Position numbers and translations under genes: made by a program. From assembly GCA_903904855.1 (NCBI GenBank), contig CAIVEH010000056.1, forward strand, positions 1 to 36,788: a stretch of 36,788 nucleotides of DNA, in the 5' to 3' direction. Below the pieces are notes generated by a model. The model was not told where the DNA came from. It worked only from the letters and a program-made list of their open reading frames with translations, and made no database searches. Below are positions 16,873 through 24,946 of this stretch, in pieces (the first letter of the stretch is position 1; each line of letters starts with the position of its first letter). The DNA is from an uncultured Bacteroidota bacterium. Lineage in GTDB: Bacteria; Bacteroidota; Bacteroidia; Chitinophagales; Chitinophagaceae.

Positions 16873-17775
16873 TCACTTGTTTAAATCAACGTCTCTTATT
16901 ACAATTTGTTCCTTCAGAGGGAAAAAATGTGCGTGCAGAAAAATCAGCTGCCCTGCATGGTTTCCCAGGAAATTGGCGAAGGCTGTTCCCAGGCCATGGT
17001 GGCTCTCTGCGCTTATGTAATATAGTTTTCGGGTGAGCGGGTAAGATTTCAATGCAATATAGGCCTGGTAAGGTTTGTAAAACTGTCCGTCTTTATTGTT
17101 TTTAATAGAAACCACTTTTACATTTTTGATAAATGTTCCGGCCCTTGAGGTGTCTTCATTAGCTAGTACAAATCCCATGCCAACAAATCCGATGGCTCCC
17201 GGGTTTTTCGAAACATAATCAATAACGTCATTATTTGTTTTTGCTGCAAACACATTTGTACCCAGTTTTCCGCCATTCAGCACAGAATCTGTAATAAAAC
17301 GGAGAGTACTCGATGCGCCATTGTCGAAAACAACAGTATATTTTTTCTTGTACTCACCTTTTAATATGCCTGTAAGGGCCGCCATATCAAGCAATGTATC
17401 TGTCGACTCATTGTTTACAATCACTGCTATTCCATCTCCTGCCAGTGCCTCGCTTGTCGGGAATATTTTTTTCTGGGTACAGATATCTTTCTCTGCCTGG
17501 CTGAGGCCTCTGGTAACCAGTATTATTCTTGCCTTGTCATTAAAATAATCTTTAAAACACTCAGCTTCAGGCTTGTAATGAATCGTAACATGCGCTTCGG
17601 GATAGCTGCTGTCGAACACTTTTCTTTGTTCTTCTATTACAGGCTGATAGGTTTCATCGGCCGAAATATCGATTGCTCCTTTACCCAGTGTATCCGCTGG
17701 TTTTGGCGTATCATCGCATGAAAGCATTACAACACTAACGGATAAAACGAATAAGATATTATTCAGCAAACGCAT
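16873..17775 (-). CDS. PstS-like substrate-binding lipoprotein
   Basis: A 300-residue lipoprotein (lipobox VVMLSC, Cys20) with the type II periplasmic binding fold of phosphate-binding PstS proteins. Typical pieces are ISADETYQPVIEEQRKVFDS (37-56), ARIILVTRGLSQAEKD (82-97), the GDGIAVIVNNES segment (113-124) and ASSTLRFITDSVLNG (154-168), then KNPGAIGFVGMGFV near 190-203. It lacks the classical phosphate-loop TGS-type start, and no pstC, pstA or pstB follows; instead a TPR gene does. Binding of phosphate is thus uncertain. Proteins of this layout are often found singly in Bacteroidota. A weak TAAAATTG box (minus) is at 17784-17791. Confidence 0.8.
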   Translation of the reverse strand: MRLLNNILFVLSVSVVMLSCDDTPKPADTLGKGAIDISADETYQPVIEEQRKVFDSSYPEAHVTIHYKPEAECFKDYFNDKARIILVTRGLSQAEKDICTQKKIFPTSEALAGDGIAVIVNNESTDTLLDMAALTGILKGEYKKKYTVVFDNGASSTLRFITDSVLNGGKLGTNVFAAKTNNDVIDYVSKNPGAIGFVGMGFVLANEDTSRAGTFIKNVKVVSIKNNKDGQFYKPYQAYIALKSYPLTRKLYYISAESHHGLGTAFANFLGNHAGQLIFLHAHFFPLKEQIVIRDVDLNK

Positions 17776-17894
17776 AAGGAGCGCAATTTTAGCTATAATT
17801 TTAAAGAATCAGGGGTGGTTATATCTGTTGTAACAATAATTTAACAGGGCGCAATCTTTTGATTCGGGAAATTAAAAGGAGCCTGCTATAAAGA

Positions 17895-18140
17895 CTATTC
17901 AATCTCTTTCCGGGTCGGTAAAACAACTTTTATTCCTTTATAGAACCGGAAAGCGCCACCCACCAGCATCATTCCTCCCAGCAACCATGCTATAAAAGGA
18001 GGCACGGGCATATTGCCAAAGGCTTTATAAATAATCAACCATAATCCTATTCCCACATAAAACACGCCCATACCTATATCCATCACAGTACGGAATCCCT
18101 GGTTCGATGTTCTTCTGGCATCACTTTCTTCGTAGCTCAT
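17895..18140 (-). CDS. Small two-helix membrane protein
   Basis: An 81-residue protein from the ATG at 18140 (MSYEESDARRTS...). A start at 18182 would add 14 residues but would place the TAGATTTG box (18164-18171) inside the coding region, so the shorter form is preferred. Two membrane helices are predicted (about 21-38 and 50-64, with PVPPFIAWLLGGMMLVGGAF), and the cytoplasmic tail is basic (YKGIKVVLPTRKEIE). No family recognised. It lies upstream of the PstS-like gene on the same strand, 119 bp away. Confidence 0.65.
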   Translation of the reverse strand: MSYEESDARRTSNQGFRTVMDIGMGVFYVGIGLWLIIYKAFGNMPVPPFIAWLLGGMMLVGGAFRFYKGIKVVLPTRKEIE

Positions 18141-18163
18141 TAGGTAATAATTATTTTGTGGTG

Positions 18164-18171
18164 CAAATCTA
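18164..18171 (-). promoter_or_regulatory. -7 box of the two-helix membrane protein gene
   Basis: TAGATTTG on the minus strand matches TAnnTTTG, 23 bp before the ATG at 18140. It helps to choose the start codon. Confidence 0.5.
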
Positions 18172-18273
18172 AGATTATTCATTCTCTGATTCTATAGATG
18201 CTTGTATCGCTGAATTCCATAAAACACAGTTTGAATTACCAGACAATTGCAGAAATAATAATAATACAAAGTA

Positions 18274-18301
18274 TTGTTAATAATATGAATTAGTACCTTT
18301 G
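18274..18301 (+). promoter_or_regulatory. Promoter of the first DUF4139 gene
   Basis: TTG (18274-18276), 17 bp, then TACCTTTG (18294-18301), 49 bp before the ATG at 18351. The spacer is slightly short, but the -7 box is exact. An AAACACAGT element shared with the leaders of the two following paralogues lies at 18222-18230. Confidence 0.55.
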
Positions 18302-18350
18302 CACTTGTGGAAAGTTTCCTTTCAGTTGTCTTCTTTATAAAATCATCTTT

Positions 18351-19982
18351 ATGAGTTTCACACATCCTGTGCTGGCATCGGTACTTTTTTTATCAGTTTT
18401 AAGCTCTGCAAACGCCCAGACAAAGCAAAAGTTGAATATTGACGAAGCAACCGTTTTCCTTAATGGGGCCGAACTTACCAGTAGAGCAAAGGTGAACCTG
18501 GTAAAGGGGGAAAATGAAATACTCTTCAGCAATGTGGCTGGCGATATAAATAACCAGAGCATCAGCGTTAGCGCTTCGAATGGCGTGGTGGTTGAGGCTG
18601 CTACTTTCCAGAACAACTATCTGGGCGATGAGATATTATCCCCTCGGGCCAGAGAAATAAAAGACAGTATTGAGATATTGAATGATTCAAAAAAACTGAT
18701 CAATGATAAGCTCACTGTGATTACTGAAGAAATTGCAGTGCTGTTTAATAACAAAAAAGTAGGTGGCGAGAATACCGGTCTCTCGGTAACGGAACTGACC
18801 AAATTGCTTGATCTTTACAATGCCCGGTATGAATCCTACCTCAACCAAAAAGGCAGGCAGGAAGAACTGCAGAAGAAAACAGATGAACGAATTGCCAAAC
18901 TGAAAAGGCAACTGGACGAAGAACAGAAAAAAGGGGTACAACCCGGTGGGCAGATGCTGGTGAAGTTCTTTGCAAAAGAAGCAACTTCAACATCAGTAGT
19001 AATAGATTATATAGTACCCAATGCAGGCTGGGCACCCACTTACGATGTTATGGCCGATGCTGTAAACCTGCCGGTGAAGCTATTCTATAAAGCCAATATC
19101 CACCAGAACAGTGGCGTTAGCTGGAACAATGTGAAGCTAACACTGAGTACCGGTAACCCCAACGAAGGGGTTAATGCTCCGAGCCTTACACCCTGGTATC
19201 TTGCTTTTTATATGCCACCCCCTCCACCCCCTAAGATAACTATGTCTGCCAAACCTCAATATAAAGCTGCAATGAGCAGGAGAGGTGGTGATGCAATGGG
19301 TGTAGCTGGTGGATTAAATGATAATGCAGAGGAATCATCTATCAACGATTATGTATCGGTTGATAATGCCGGAGTAAACACCAATTTCGAAATCGACCTG
19401 CCATATACCATACCATGCGATGGCAAGCAACATCTGGTTGCTGTAAAGAAATATGAGCTGCCAGCAACATACCGCTACTTTGCAGTTCCCAAGCTTGATA
19501 AAGATGCATTCCTGCAGGCACAGGTTACCCATTGGGAAGACCTGAATCTGCTGCCCGGCACAACCAATATCTTCTATGAAGGCACCTATGTGGGCCAGGG
19601 CATGATTGATGTACGCAACGTGAAGGACACTTTCACTATATCGCTGGGCAGGGATAAAAAAGTTATCGTAAAAAGAGACCGTGATACACAACGCAGAAGT
19701 GTGAAGACAATTGGCACCAATGTGCGCGAGGAATTTGCCTACAGCATTACCATACGCAATACCCGTAAGGAAAATATTAACCTGACTATAAACGACCAGA
19801 TTCCGGTGAGCAATGATAAAGACATAGCCATCGAAGACATCGAAAACGGCGGGGCAGACATTGATCCAACCACAGCACTAATGACCTGGAACCTGGTATT
19901 GCAACCAAACGAAACCAAAAAACTTAGCTTTGGCTTCACTGTAAAATACCCGAAGGGAAAGACTATTAACAATCTGAGATAG
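18351..19982 (+). CDS. DUF4140/DUF4139 (MuiA-family) protein, paralogue 1
   Basis: A 543-residue exported protein. Order: signal peptide (1-22, ending NAQ); DUF4140 domain (about 27-120; INIDEATVFLNGAELTSRA, NGVVVEAATFQNNYL); a coiled coil (about 120-195); DUF4139 domain (about 200-543) with VIDYIVPNAGWAPTYDVMAD, a low-complexity loop (288-330) containing six prolines and MSRRGGDAMGVAGG, then the highly conserved block DNAGVNTNFEIDLPYTIPC. The family includes Streptomyces/Pseudomonas 'mucoidy inhibitor A' proteins; the biochemical function is unknown. It is first of three tandem paralogues, with its own promoter and terminator. Confidence 0.88.
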   Translation: MSFTHPVLASVLFLSVLSSANAQTKQKLNIDEATVFLNGAELTSRAKVNLVKGENEILFSNVAGDINNQSISVSASNGVVVEAATFQNNYLGDEILSPRAREIKDSIEILNDSKKLINDKLTVITEEIAVLFNNKKVGGENTGLSVTELTKLLDLYNARYESYLNQKGRQEELQKKTDERIAKLKRQLDEEQKKGVQPGGQMLVKFFAKEATSTSVVIDYIVPNAGWAPTYDVMADAVNLPVKLFYKANIHQNSGVSWNNVKLTLSTGNPNEGVNAPSLTPWYLAFYMPPPPPPKITMSAKPQYKAAMSRRGGDAMGVAGGLNDNAEESSINDYVSVDNAGVNTNFEIDLPYTIPCDGKQHLVAVKKYELPATYRYFAVPKLDKDAFLQAQVTHWEDLNLLPGTTNIFYEGTYVGQGMIDVRNVKDTFTISLGRDKKVIVKRDRDTQRRSVKTIGTNVREEFAYSITIRNTRKENINLTINDQIPVSNDKDIAIEDIENGGADIDPTTALMTWNLVLQPNETKKLSFGFTVKYPKGKTINNLR

Positions 19983-20006
19983 CTGATTCTTAAGATTTCA
20001 TTAAAC

Positions 20007-20043
20007 ATAGCCCACAGGTTCAACCGTGGGCTATCTTATTTAT
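20007..20043 (+). terminator. Terminator of DUF4139 paralogue 1
   Basis: Stem ATAGCCCAC / GTGGGCTAT with an inner GGTT/AACC pairing, followed by CTTATTTATTT, 24 bp past the stop. Confidence 0.85.
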
Positions 20044-20100
20044 TTCTGTCAAAGCCTTGTATATCTTATTGCTCAAAACGGCTCCCTATAGCCACACCTA

Positions 20101-20158
20101 AAACACAGTAATGTAATTTGTTTCAAACCACCCAAGGTCAGCAGTGAAATTTACGTCT
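20101..20158 (+). promoter_or_regulatory. Conserved leader block of DUF4139 paralogue 2
   Basis: Two blocks, AAACACAGTAATGTAA (20101-20116) and TTACGTCT (20151-20158), recur with the same 50-bp offset, and the same 86-bp distance to the ATG, upstream of paralogue 3. No standard TAnnTTTG box is conserved between them, so this is probably the promoter/operator region, read by an unidentified factor. Confidence 0.5.
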
Positions 20159-20186
20159 GCTCTTATATACCAAAGCACCAAAGTAT

Positions 20187-21827
20187 ATGAGACACACAAC
20201 AATTTTACTCGGAACTTTACTCGCGGTTTTAATTGTCTCAAGAGCATCAGCTCAGCCACAGCAAAAACTTAAAATAGAAGAGGCTGTTGTATTCCTTAAA
20301 GGAGCCGAACTGACCAGCAGCGCCAGGGTTAACCTTGCTGCAGGCGAAAATGAGATATTGTTTACAAATGTGGCCGGGAATATTAACACACAAAGTATAA
20401 CAGTAGGCGCTTCTGGCGGTGTGGTGGTAGAAGCCGCAACTTTCCAGAGCAATTACCTTACCAATAATATTATTACTGCAAGGGCTAAGGAGATAAAAGA
20501 CAGTATCGAAATTCTTGAAGCAGGTAAAAACCCGGTCAATGATAGGCTGTTGGTTATTGAGGGACAGATTTCATTACTGACTGAAAATAAAAACGTAGGT
20601 GGCGATAATAATGGTCTTTCAGTAGCTGAACTGACTAAGCTGCTGGATCTTTACAGCGCCAGGTACGAGGGCTACCTGAATCAAAAAGGCCGGCTTGAAG
20701 AGGTGTTGAGGAAAACTGATGAAAGAATAGACAAACTCAATCAGCAAATGAATGAGGAGCAAACCAAAACTGTGCAGCCCGGTGGCCAGATACTGGTGAA
20801 GTTTTATGCAAAACAAGCAACTGCATCACTGATTACTATCGACTATGTGGTAACAAATGCCGGTTGGTCGCCTGCTTATGATATTATGGCCGACAAGGTT
20901 AATATGCCCATAAAACTCGCTTATAAAGCCAACATTTACCAGAACACAGGTATAAACTGGAACAATGTAAAACTCACGCTGAATACAGGTAACCCAAACG
21001 AAGGTGTCAATGCCCCGGCGCTAAATCCATTGTATCTGGCCTTCTATGTTCCACCGCAAACCTATAATCAGGATAATTCAAACGCCCTGCGGGAGGTAGT
21101 GGTGGTTAGACAATACAAAAAAGCATTGGTTAATTCCGATAATGCCTCAGCCTCATTGGTTCTGAATAAGGAAAATCAGGCTACAATTAGTGATTATGTA
21201 TCTGTAGATAATGCCGGTGTGAATACCAATTTCGAAATAGATCTGCCTTATACCATATCCTGCGATGGTAAGCAGCATCTGGTGGCTGTAAAGAAATATG
21301 AACTGCCGGCTACTTACCGCTACTTTGCAGTACCTAAGCTGGATAAGGATGCCTTCCTGCAGGCCCAGGTAACACAATGGGAAGACCTTAACCTGCTGCC
21401 GGGTACTACCAATATTTTTTATGAAGGCACTTATGTAGGCCAGGGAAATCTGGATGTACGCAATTTGAAAGACACCTTTACTATATCACTGGGCAGGGAC
21501 AAAAAGATAGTGGTAAAAAGAGACCGCGATACCCAGCGCAGAAGTGTGAAAACAATCGGCACCAATGTGCGCGAGGAATTTTCCTACAGTATCTCTATCC
21601 GCAACAATCGTAAGGAAAATATAAACCTTATTATACAGGACCAGATGCCGGTGAGCAATGATAAAGATATTGAGCTCGAAGCCCTGGATAATGGAGGTTC
21701 CGCAATAGAAGAGAATACAGGTATAATGAACTGGGATATACAGCTGAAACCCAATGAAACAAAAAAAATGGAGTTTGGCTTTACCGTAAAATATCCCAAA
21801 GGTAAAACTGTACTTAATCTGAAATAG
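20187..21827 (+). CDS. DUF4140/DUF4139 (MuiA-family) protein, paralogue 2
   Basis: A 546-residue paralogue of the preceding gene with the same layout: signal peptide (1-22), DUF4140 (about 27-120), coiled coil (about 150-195), DUF4139 (about 200-546). The variable loop (288-335) contains LREVVVVRQYKKALV (301-315), which resembles the 'EVVV' junction that precedes the plug of SusC-like TonB-dependent receptors. After the loop, residues from VDNAGVNTNFEIDLPY are almost identical to paralogue 1, while the DNA differs at many synonymous sites. This indicates an old duplication kept under strong protein-level constraint. Confidence 0.88.
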   Translation: MRHTTILLGTLLAVLIVSRASAQPQQKLKIEEAVVFLKGAELTSSARVNLAAGENEILFTNVAGNINTQSITVGASGGVVVEAATFQSNYLTNNIITARAKEIKDSIEILEAGKNPVNDRLLVIEGQISLLTENKNVGGDNNGLSVAELTKLLDLYSARYEGYLNQKGRLEEVLRKTDERIDKLNQQMNEEQTKTVQPGGQILVKFYAKQATASLITIDYVVTNAGWSPAYDIMADKVNMPIKLAYKANIYQNTGINWNNVKLTLNTGNPNEGVNAPALNPLYLAFYVPPQTYNQDNSNALREVVVVRQYKKALVNSDNASASLVLNKENQATISDYVSVDNAGVNTNFEIDLPYTISCDGKQHLVAVKKYELPATYRYFAVPKLDKDAFLQAQVTQWEDLNLLPGTTNIFYEGTYVGQGNLDVRNLKDTFTISLGRDKKIVVKRDRDTQRRSVKTIGTNVREEFSYSISIRNNRKENINLIIQDQMPVSNDKDIELEALDNGGSAIEENTGIMNWDIQLKPNETKKMEFGFTVKYPKGKTVLNLK

Positions 21828-21873
21828 CTAACTAAATCCTGCATTCGCGTGTAATAGTTTTAGTAGTGTTTTT

Positions 21874-21913
21874 ATGCGCCTGATTCCTTCAGATTCAGGC
21901 GCATTTATTTATT
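21874..21913 (+). terminator. Terminator of DUF4139 paralogue 2
   Basis: Perfect 10-bp stem ATGCGCCTGA / TCAGGCGCAT followed by TTATTTATTT, 47 bp past the stop. Confidence 0.9.
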
Positions 21914-21948
21914 TAAAACCACACGTTTCAACTGACATAAAAATCGAT

Positions 21949-22006
21949 AAACACAGTAATGTAAATTATTGAAAACAACCAAAGTTCTGCTGTCTTAATT
22001 ACGTCT
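21949..22006 (+). promoter_or_regulatory. Conserved leader block of DUF4139 paralogue 3
   Basis: AAACACAGTAATGTAA (21949-21964) and TTACGTCT (21999-22006) repeat the leader of paralogue 2 at the same spacing and the same distance from the start codon (86 bp). Confidence 0.5.
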
Positions 22007-22034
22007 CTCTAAGTATACCAATCAACCAGATTTT

Positions 22035-23774
22035 ATGAGACACACAACACTTTTTATCGGAGCATTAATTACCATTTTTATAGCCAATGGCGCCTTGGCA
22101 CAGCCACAGCAAAAACTTAAAATTGAAGAGGCTGTTGTTTTCCTCAATGGGGCAGAACTCACCAGCACATCACAAGTGAATCTGGCTTCTGGAGAAAATG
22201 AAATCCTGTTCACGAATGTTGCCGGAGATATTAATACACAGAGTATCACAGTAGGTGCATCGGGTGGCGTGGTTGTAGAGTCTGCTACATTTCAGAATAA
22301 TTACCTGGGCAAGGATATACTCACTGCACAGGTAAAAGAAATGAAAGACAGCATCGAAATTCTTGCTGCAGCCAAGAAGCCGCTGAATGATCAGCTGACT
22401 GTCTTAAATGAACAGCTCTCTTTACTGGCCGCCAACAAAAAGGTTAGTGGCGAAACCAACGGATTATCGGTTACCGAACTTACCAAACTCCTTGACTTGT
22501 ACAGCACAAGGTATGAGGGCTACCTGAGCCAGAAAGGCCGGCTGGAAGAGTTGCTCAGAAAAACTGATGAGCGGATAGGCAAGTTGAATCAACAGGTAAA
22601 TGAGGAACAAAAGAAGGGCGTGCAACCCGGCGGGCAGATACTGGTGAAGTTTTATACAAAAGAAGCTACGGCCTCCCTGATTACCATCGACTATGTAGTG
22701 CCCAATGCCGGCTGGTCGCCAACCTACGATATTATGGCCGATGCGGTAAACAGACCTATCAAGCTAGCATACAAAGCCAATATTCACCAGAACTGTGGCG
22801 TGAACTGGAACAATGTGCGCCTCAGTCTCAGTACCGGCAACCCTAATGAAGGCGTTACTGCGCCAGTACTTAGCCCTGTATATCTGGCTTTTTACAGGCC
22901 TCCGGTTGTAAATAATTATCAGAATCAGAGCCGCACGCTCGACAGGACAGAAATTGCTGCAATACCTACTAACCAGGTAACCGACATTGTATCCACTACT
23001 ACTGGGGTTTACCAATCGCAGAGAGGTAGTAATTATTCTTTGGGTGGTGCCAGAACTTCAGGTACATTATATATCGTAGATGGTGTGCAGGTGCAGGGTA
23101 GCGCTGGTGTTCAATCCCAGGATAATGCTACTATTGAGCATTATGTTACTGTAGATAATGCTGGTGTTAACTCCACCTTCGATATAGAGCTTCCCTATAC
23201 CATACCCTGCGATGGTAAGGAGCACCTTGTGGCAGTGAAGAAGTATGAACTGCCCGCTACTTACCGCTATTATGCAGCTCCTAAACTGGATAAAGATGCA
23301 TTCCTTCAGGCACAGGTTACCAGTTGGGAAGACCTCAACCTCATGACCGGCCCGACCAATATTTTTTATGAAGGCACTTATGTGGGCCAGGGCACACTCG
23401 ATCCGCACAGGGTAAAGGATACACTCACTATCTCGCTGGGCAGGGATAAGAAAATAGTGGTAAGGAGAGAACGGGATACAAAGCTGCGCAGTGTAAAATC
23501 AATTGGTACCAATGTTAGGGAAACTTTTGCCTACAGCATCATGGTTCGTAATAACCGCAAGGAAAGCATCAATCTTACCATTCAGGATCAGCTACCCGTA
23601 AGTAATGATAACAACATAGTACTCGAAGATATCGACGATGGTAATGCAGAAACAGAAGAGAATACCGGCTTTATGAAATGGAATCTGGCTATAGCGCCTA
23701 ACGAAGTAAAGAACCTAGAGTTTGGTTTTACAGTAAAGTATCCTAAGGGGAAGATAGTAGCGAATCTGAGGTAA
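22035..23774 (+). CDS. DUF4140/DUF4139 (MuiA-family) protein, paralogue 3, with receptor-plug-like insert
   Basis: A 579-residue paralogue: signal peptide (1-22), DUF4140 (27-120), coiled coil (about 150-195), DUF4139 (from about 200). The loop that is short in paralogues 1 and 2 is here extended (about 288-367) and reads like the plug of a TonB-dependent receptor: DRTEIAAIPTNQVTDIVSTT (303-322), GVYQSQRGSNYSLGGARTSG (324-343), TLYIVDGVQVQGS (344-356). The order and spacing of 'IPT...DIVSTTTGV...GGAR..GTLYIVDGVQV' are those of Bacteroidota receptor plugs. After it the DUF4139 core resumes with DNAGVNSTFDIELPYTIPC. No beta-barrel follows. The function is unknown. Confidence 0.88.
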   Translation: MRHTTLFIGALITIFIANGALAQPQQKLKIEEAVVFLNGAELTSTSQVNLASGENEILFTNVAGDINTQSITVGASGGVVVESATFQNNYLGKDILTAQVKEMKDSIEILAAAKKPLNDQLTVLNEQLSLLAANKKVSGETNGLSVTELTKLLDLYSTRYEGYLSQKGRLEELLRKTDERIGKLNQQVNEEQKKGVQPGGQILVKFYTKEATASLITIDYVVPNAGWSPTYDIMADAVNRPIKLAYKANIHQNCGVNWNNVRLSLSTGNPNEGVTAPVLSPVYLAFYRPPVVNNYQNQSRTLDRTEIAAIPTNQVTDIVSTTTGVYQSQRGSNYSLGGARTSGTLYIVDGVQVQGSAGVQSQDNATIEHYVTVDNAGVNSTFDIELPYTIPCDGKEHLVAVKKYELPATYRYYAAPKLDKDAFLQAQVTSWEDLNLMTGPTNIFYEGTYVGQGTLDPHRVKDTLTISLGRDKKIVVRRERDTKLRSVKSIGTNVRETFAYSIMVRNNRKESINLTIQDQLPVSNDNNIVLEDIDDGNAETEENTGFMKWNLAIAPNEVKNLEFGFTVKYPKGKIVANLR

Positions 23775-23793
23775 GGGTTATTTATTATTAAGG

Positions 23794-23843
23794 GCAGTTT
23801 TCAGCAACCTGAAAAGGCAGTTGAAAACTGCTTTTATCTTTTT
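23794..23843 (+). terminator. Terminator of DUF4139 paralogue 3
   Basis: Stem GCAGTTTTCA / TGAAAACTGC around an 18-nt loop, followed by TTTTATCTTTTTG. It lies between convergent genes and may also serve the XRE gene ending at 23846. Confidence 0.82.
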
Positions 23844-23845
23844 GT

Positions 23846-24079
23846 TTAAGAAACAGACTCATCTGAGACCACTCCATCATCCTTATATTCCAGTATGTCT
23901 CCAGGCTGGCAGTTGAGGGCTTTGCATACAGCCCCAAGCGTGGAAAAACGGATGGCCTTACCCTTACTTTGTTTCAGTATAGATAAGTTGACGACAGACA
24001 CCCCTACCTGCTCCGATAATTCATTAAGGCTCATTTTCCTCCTGGCCATCATTACATCCAGGTTTACTATTATTGACAT
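23846..24079 (-). CDS. Small XRE-family transcriptional regulator
   Basis: A 77-residue protein consisting of little more than one Cro/C1-type helix-turn-helix (about residues 10-64). Recognition parts are LNELSEQVGVSVVNLSILKQ (18-37) and IRFSTLGAVCKALNCQPGDIL (43-63). This is the YozG-like type that usually lies beside a membrane protein gene (often DUF2975). Here the partner is the 167-residue membrane protein 12 bp upstream, in the same transcript. It may autoregulate the pair; the target is not known. Confidence 0.88.
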   Translation of the reverse strand: MSIIVNLDVMMARRKMSLNELSEQVGVSVVNLSILKQSKGKAIRFSTLGAVCKALNCQPGDILEYKDDGVVSDESVS

Positions 24080-24091
24080 AGCCAGAGTTGA

Positions 24092-24595
24092 TTAGATAAT
24101 TAATGAATTTTCGAAGGTTTCCATCATGCGCTCATAATTCTTTTCATTTCTTCCCCACGAAACGATACCAAAGAAACATGCCGAACAGAAATCCACTTTT
24201 GACGTTCCGTTATTTTCGGTAATATCTACATAAATATTTTCTCCCCAGGAACAGAAGCTGATAGATGAAGTAGCAAACAAAATGCCCGCTGCCTTATCGG
24301 CATGACGAACCTTAAATCCGGCTTCAGTTAAGACCTCTTTCATTTTTTCGAACAAAATGTCTTTTGGCAGATCAAATTGCATTTGATGAAGAATTTTGCT
24401 GGTAAGCACATTATACTTGCTGGTGAAGTAAGGCTTGAAGTAAATACTGTTACGCACAATCATACTAAACAGGAATAGCGCAGCAGATATTACAGCAAAA
24501 CCAATAAACAACTCTGGTGCTTTTTTTAGTATTGTCAGCATCAATACCATGTAAATAGCAAAAATAATCACACTTGTACTTGCAGATTTTTTCAT
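24092..24595 (-). CDS. Membrane protein partner of the XRE regulator
   Basis: A 167-residue protein with two membrane helices (about 7-23 and 29-47) and a soluble C-terminal domain of about 110 residues that reads as alpha/beta (LPKDILFEKMKEVLTEAGFK, then beta strands around ILFATSSISFCSWGENIYVD and SKVDFCSACFFG). Cysteines in SFCSW and FCSACFF are notable. No family recognised. It is first in a two-gene unit with the XRE regulator and has the best-formed promoter of the window (24627-24657). The regulator may control a membrane-linked process sensed by this protein; that is inference from context. Confidence 0.7.
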   Translation of the reverse strand: MKKSASTSVIIFAIYMVLMLTILKKAPELFIGFAVISAALFLFSMIVRNSIYFKPYFTSKYNVLTSKILHQMQFDLPKDILFEKMKEVLTEAGFKVRHADKAAGILFATSSISFCSWGENIYVDITENNGTSKVDFCSACFFGIVSWGRNEKNYERMMETFENSLII

Positions 24596-24626
24596 AAAAA
24601 GTTTTTTAAAGAGTTTTTAATGATCA

Positions 24627-24657
24627 CAAATGTACAACCAGAATATTGAAAAACAAA
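24627..24657 (-). promoter_or_regulatory. Promoter of the membrane protein-XRE unit
   Basis: On the minus strand TTTG (24657-24654), exactly 19 bp, then TACATTTG (24634-24627): a full match to the Bacteroidota consensus. The leader to the ATG at 24595 is about 25 nt. Confidence 0.8.
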
Positions 24658-24732
24658 AAAAAATTATCGTTTATCGATAAATAATTATCCTTTTGCAGTG
24701 AATGCCATCCATAATAGTACGCATTTTACATA

Positions 24733-24946
24733 CCCCGGCTCTTTCGGATTTGTAATCCAATGTCGCTTAATTAAGAAAGCCTGATAGGGTGCAGATGTGA
24801 TTAGCTGGTGGTGAAACCACCGGTAAGCATACGTAATCCCCAACCACGAAGGTGGTCGAATGTAGGTTTGGTAATTCTTAAAATCCTTAATCAAACGACA
24901 TTGGATTTATAATCCGAAAGCGAATGGCCGGGGATTTAATATCCCC
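24733..24946. repeat. Inverted-repeat element with REP-like palindromes
   Basis: Two arms of about 40 bp face each other. The left arm (24733-24775) runs CCCCGG...CTTTCGGATTTGTAATCC, then AATGTCGCTTAATTAAG. The right arm (24886-24933) is its imperfect reverse complement (CTTAATCAAACGACATTGG, then ATTTATAATCCGAAAG, ...CCGGGG). Each arm carries the palindrome GGATTT-x-TAATCC type, and a third palindrome, GGGGATTTAATATCCCC, lies at 24930-24946. The core holds two small hairpins (GGTGGTGAAACCACC and ACCACGAAGGTGGT). This looks like a non-autonomous mobile element or REP cluster; no transposase is present in the window. Confidence 0.7.

Noticed and set aside
16873-17775. Complete phosphate ABC transporter
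   Set aside because: Only a PstS-like lipoprotein is present; no permease or ATPase gene lies in the window.
24685-24894. A 69-residue minus-strand frame over the inverted-repeat element
   Set aside because: It lies over the left arm and core of the element and has no similarity to any protein family I can recognise.
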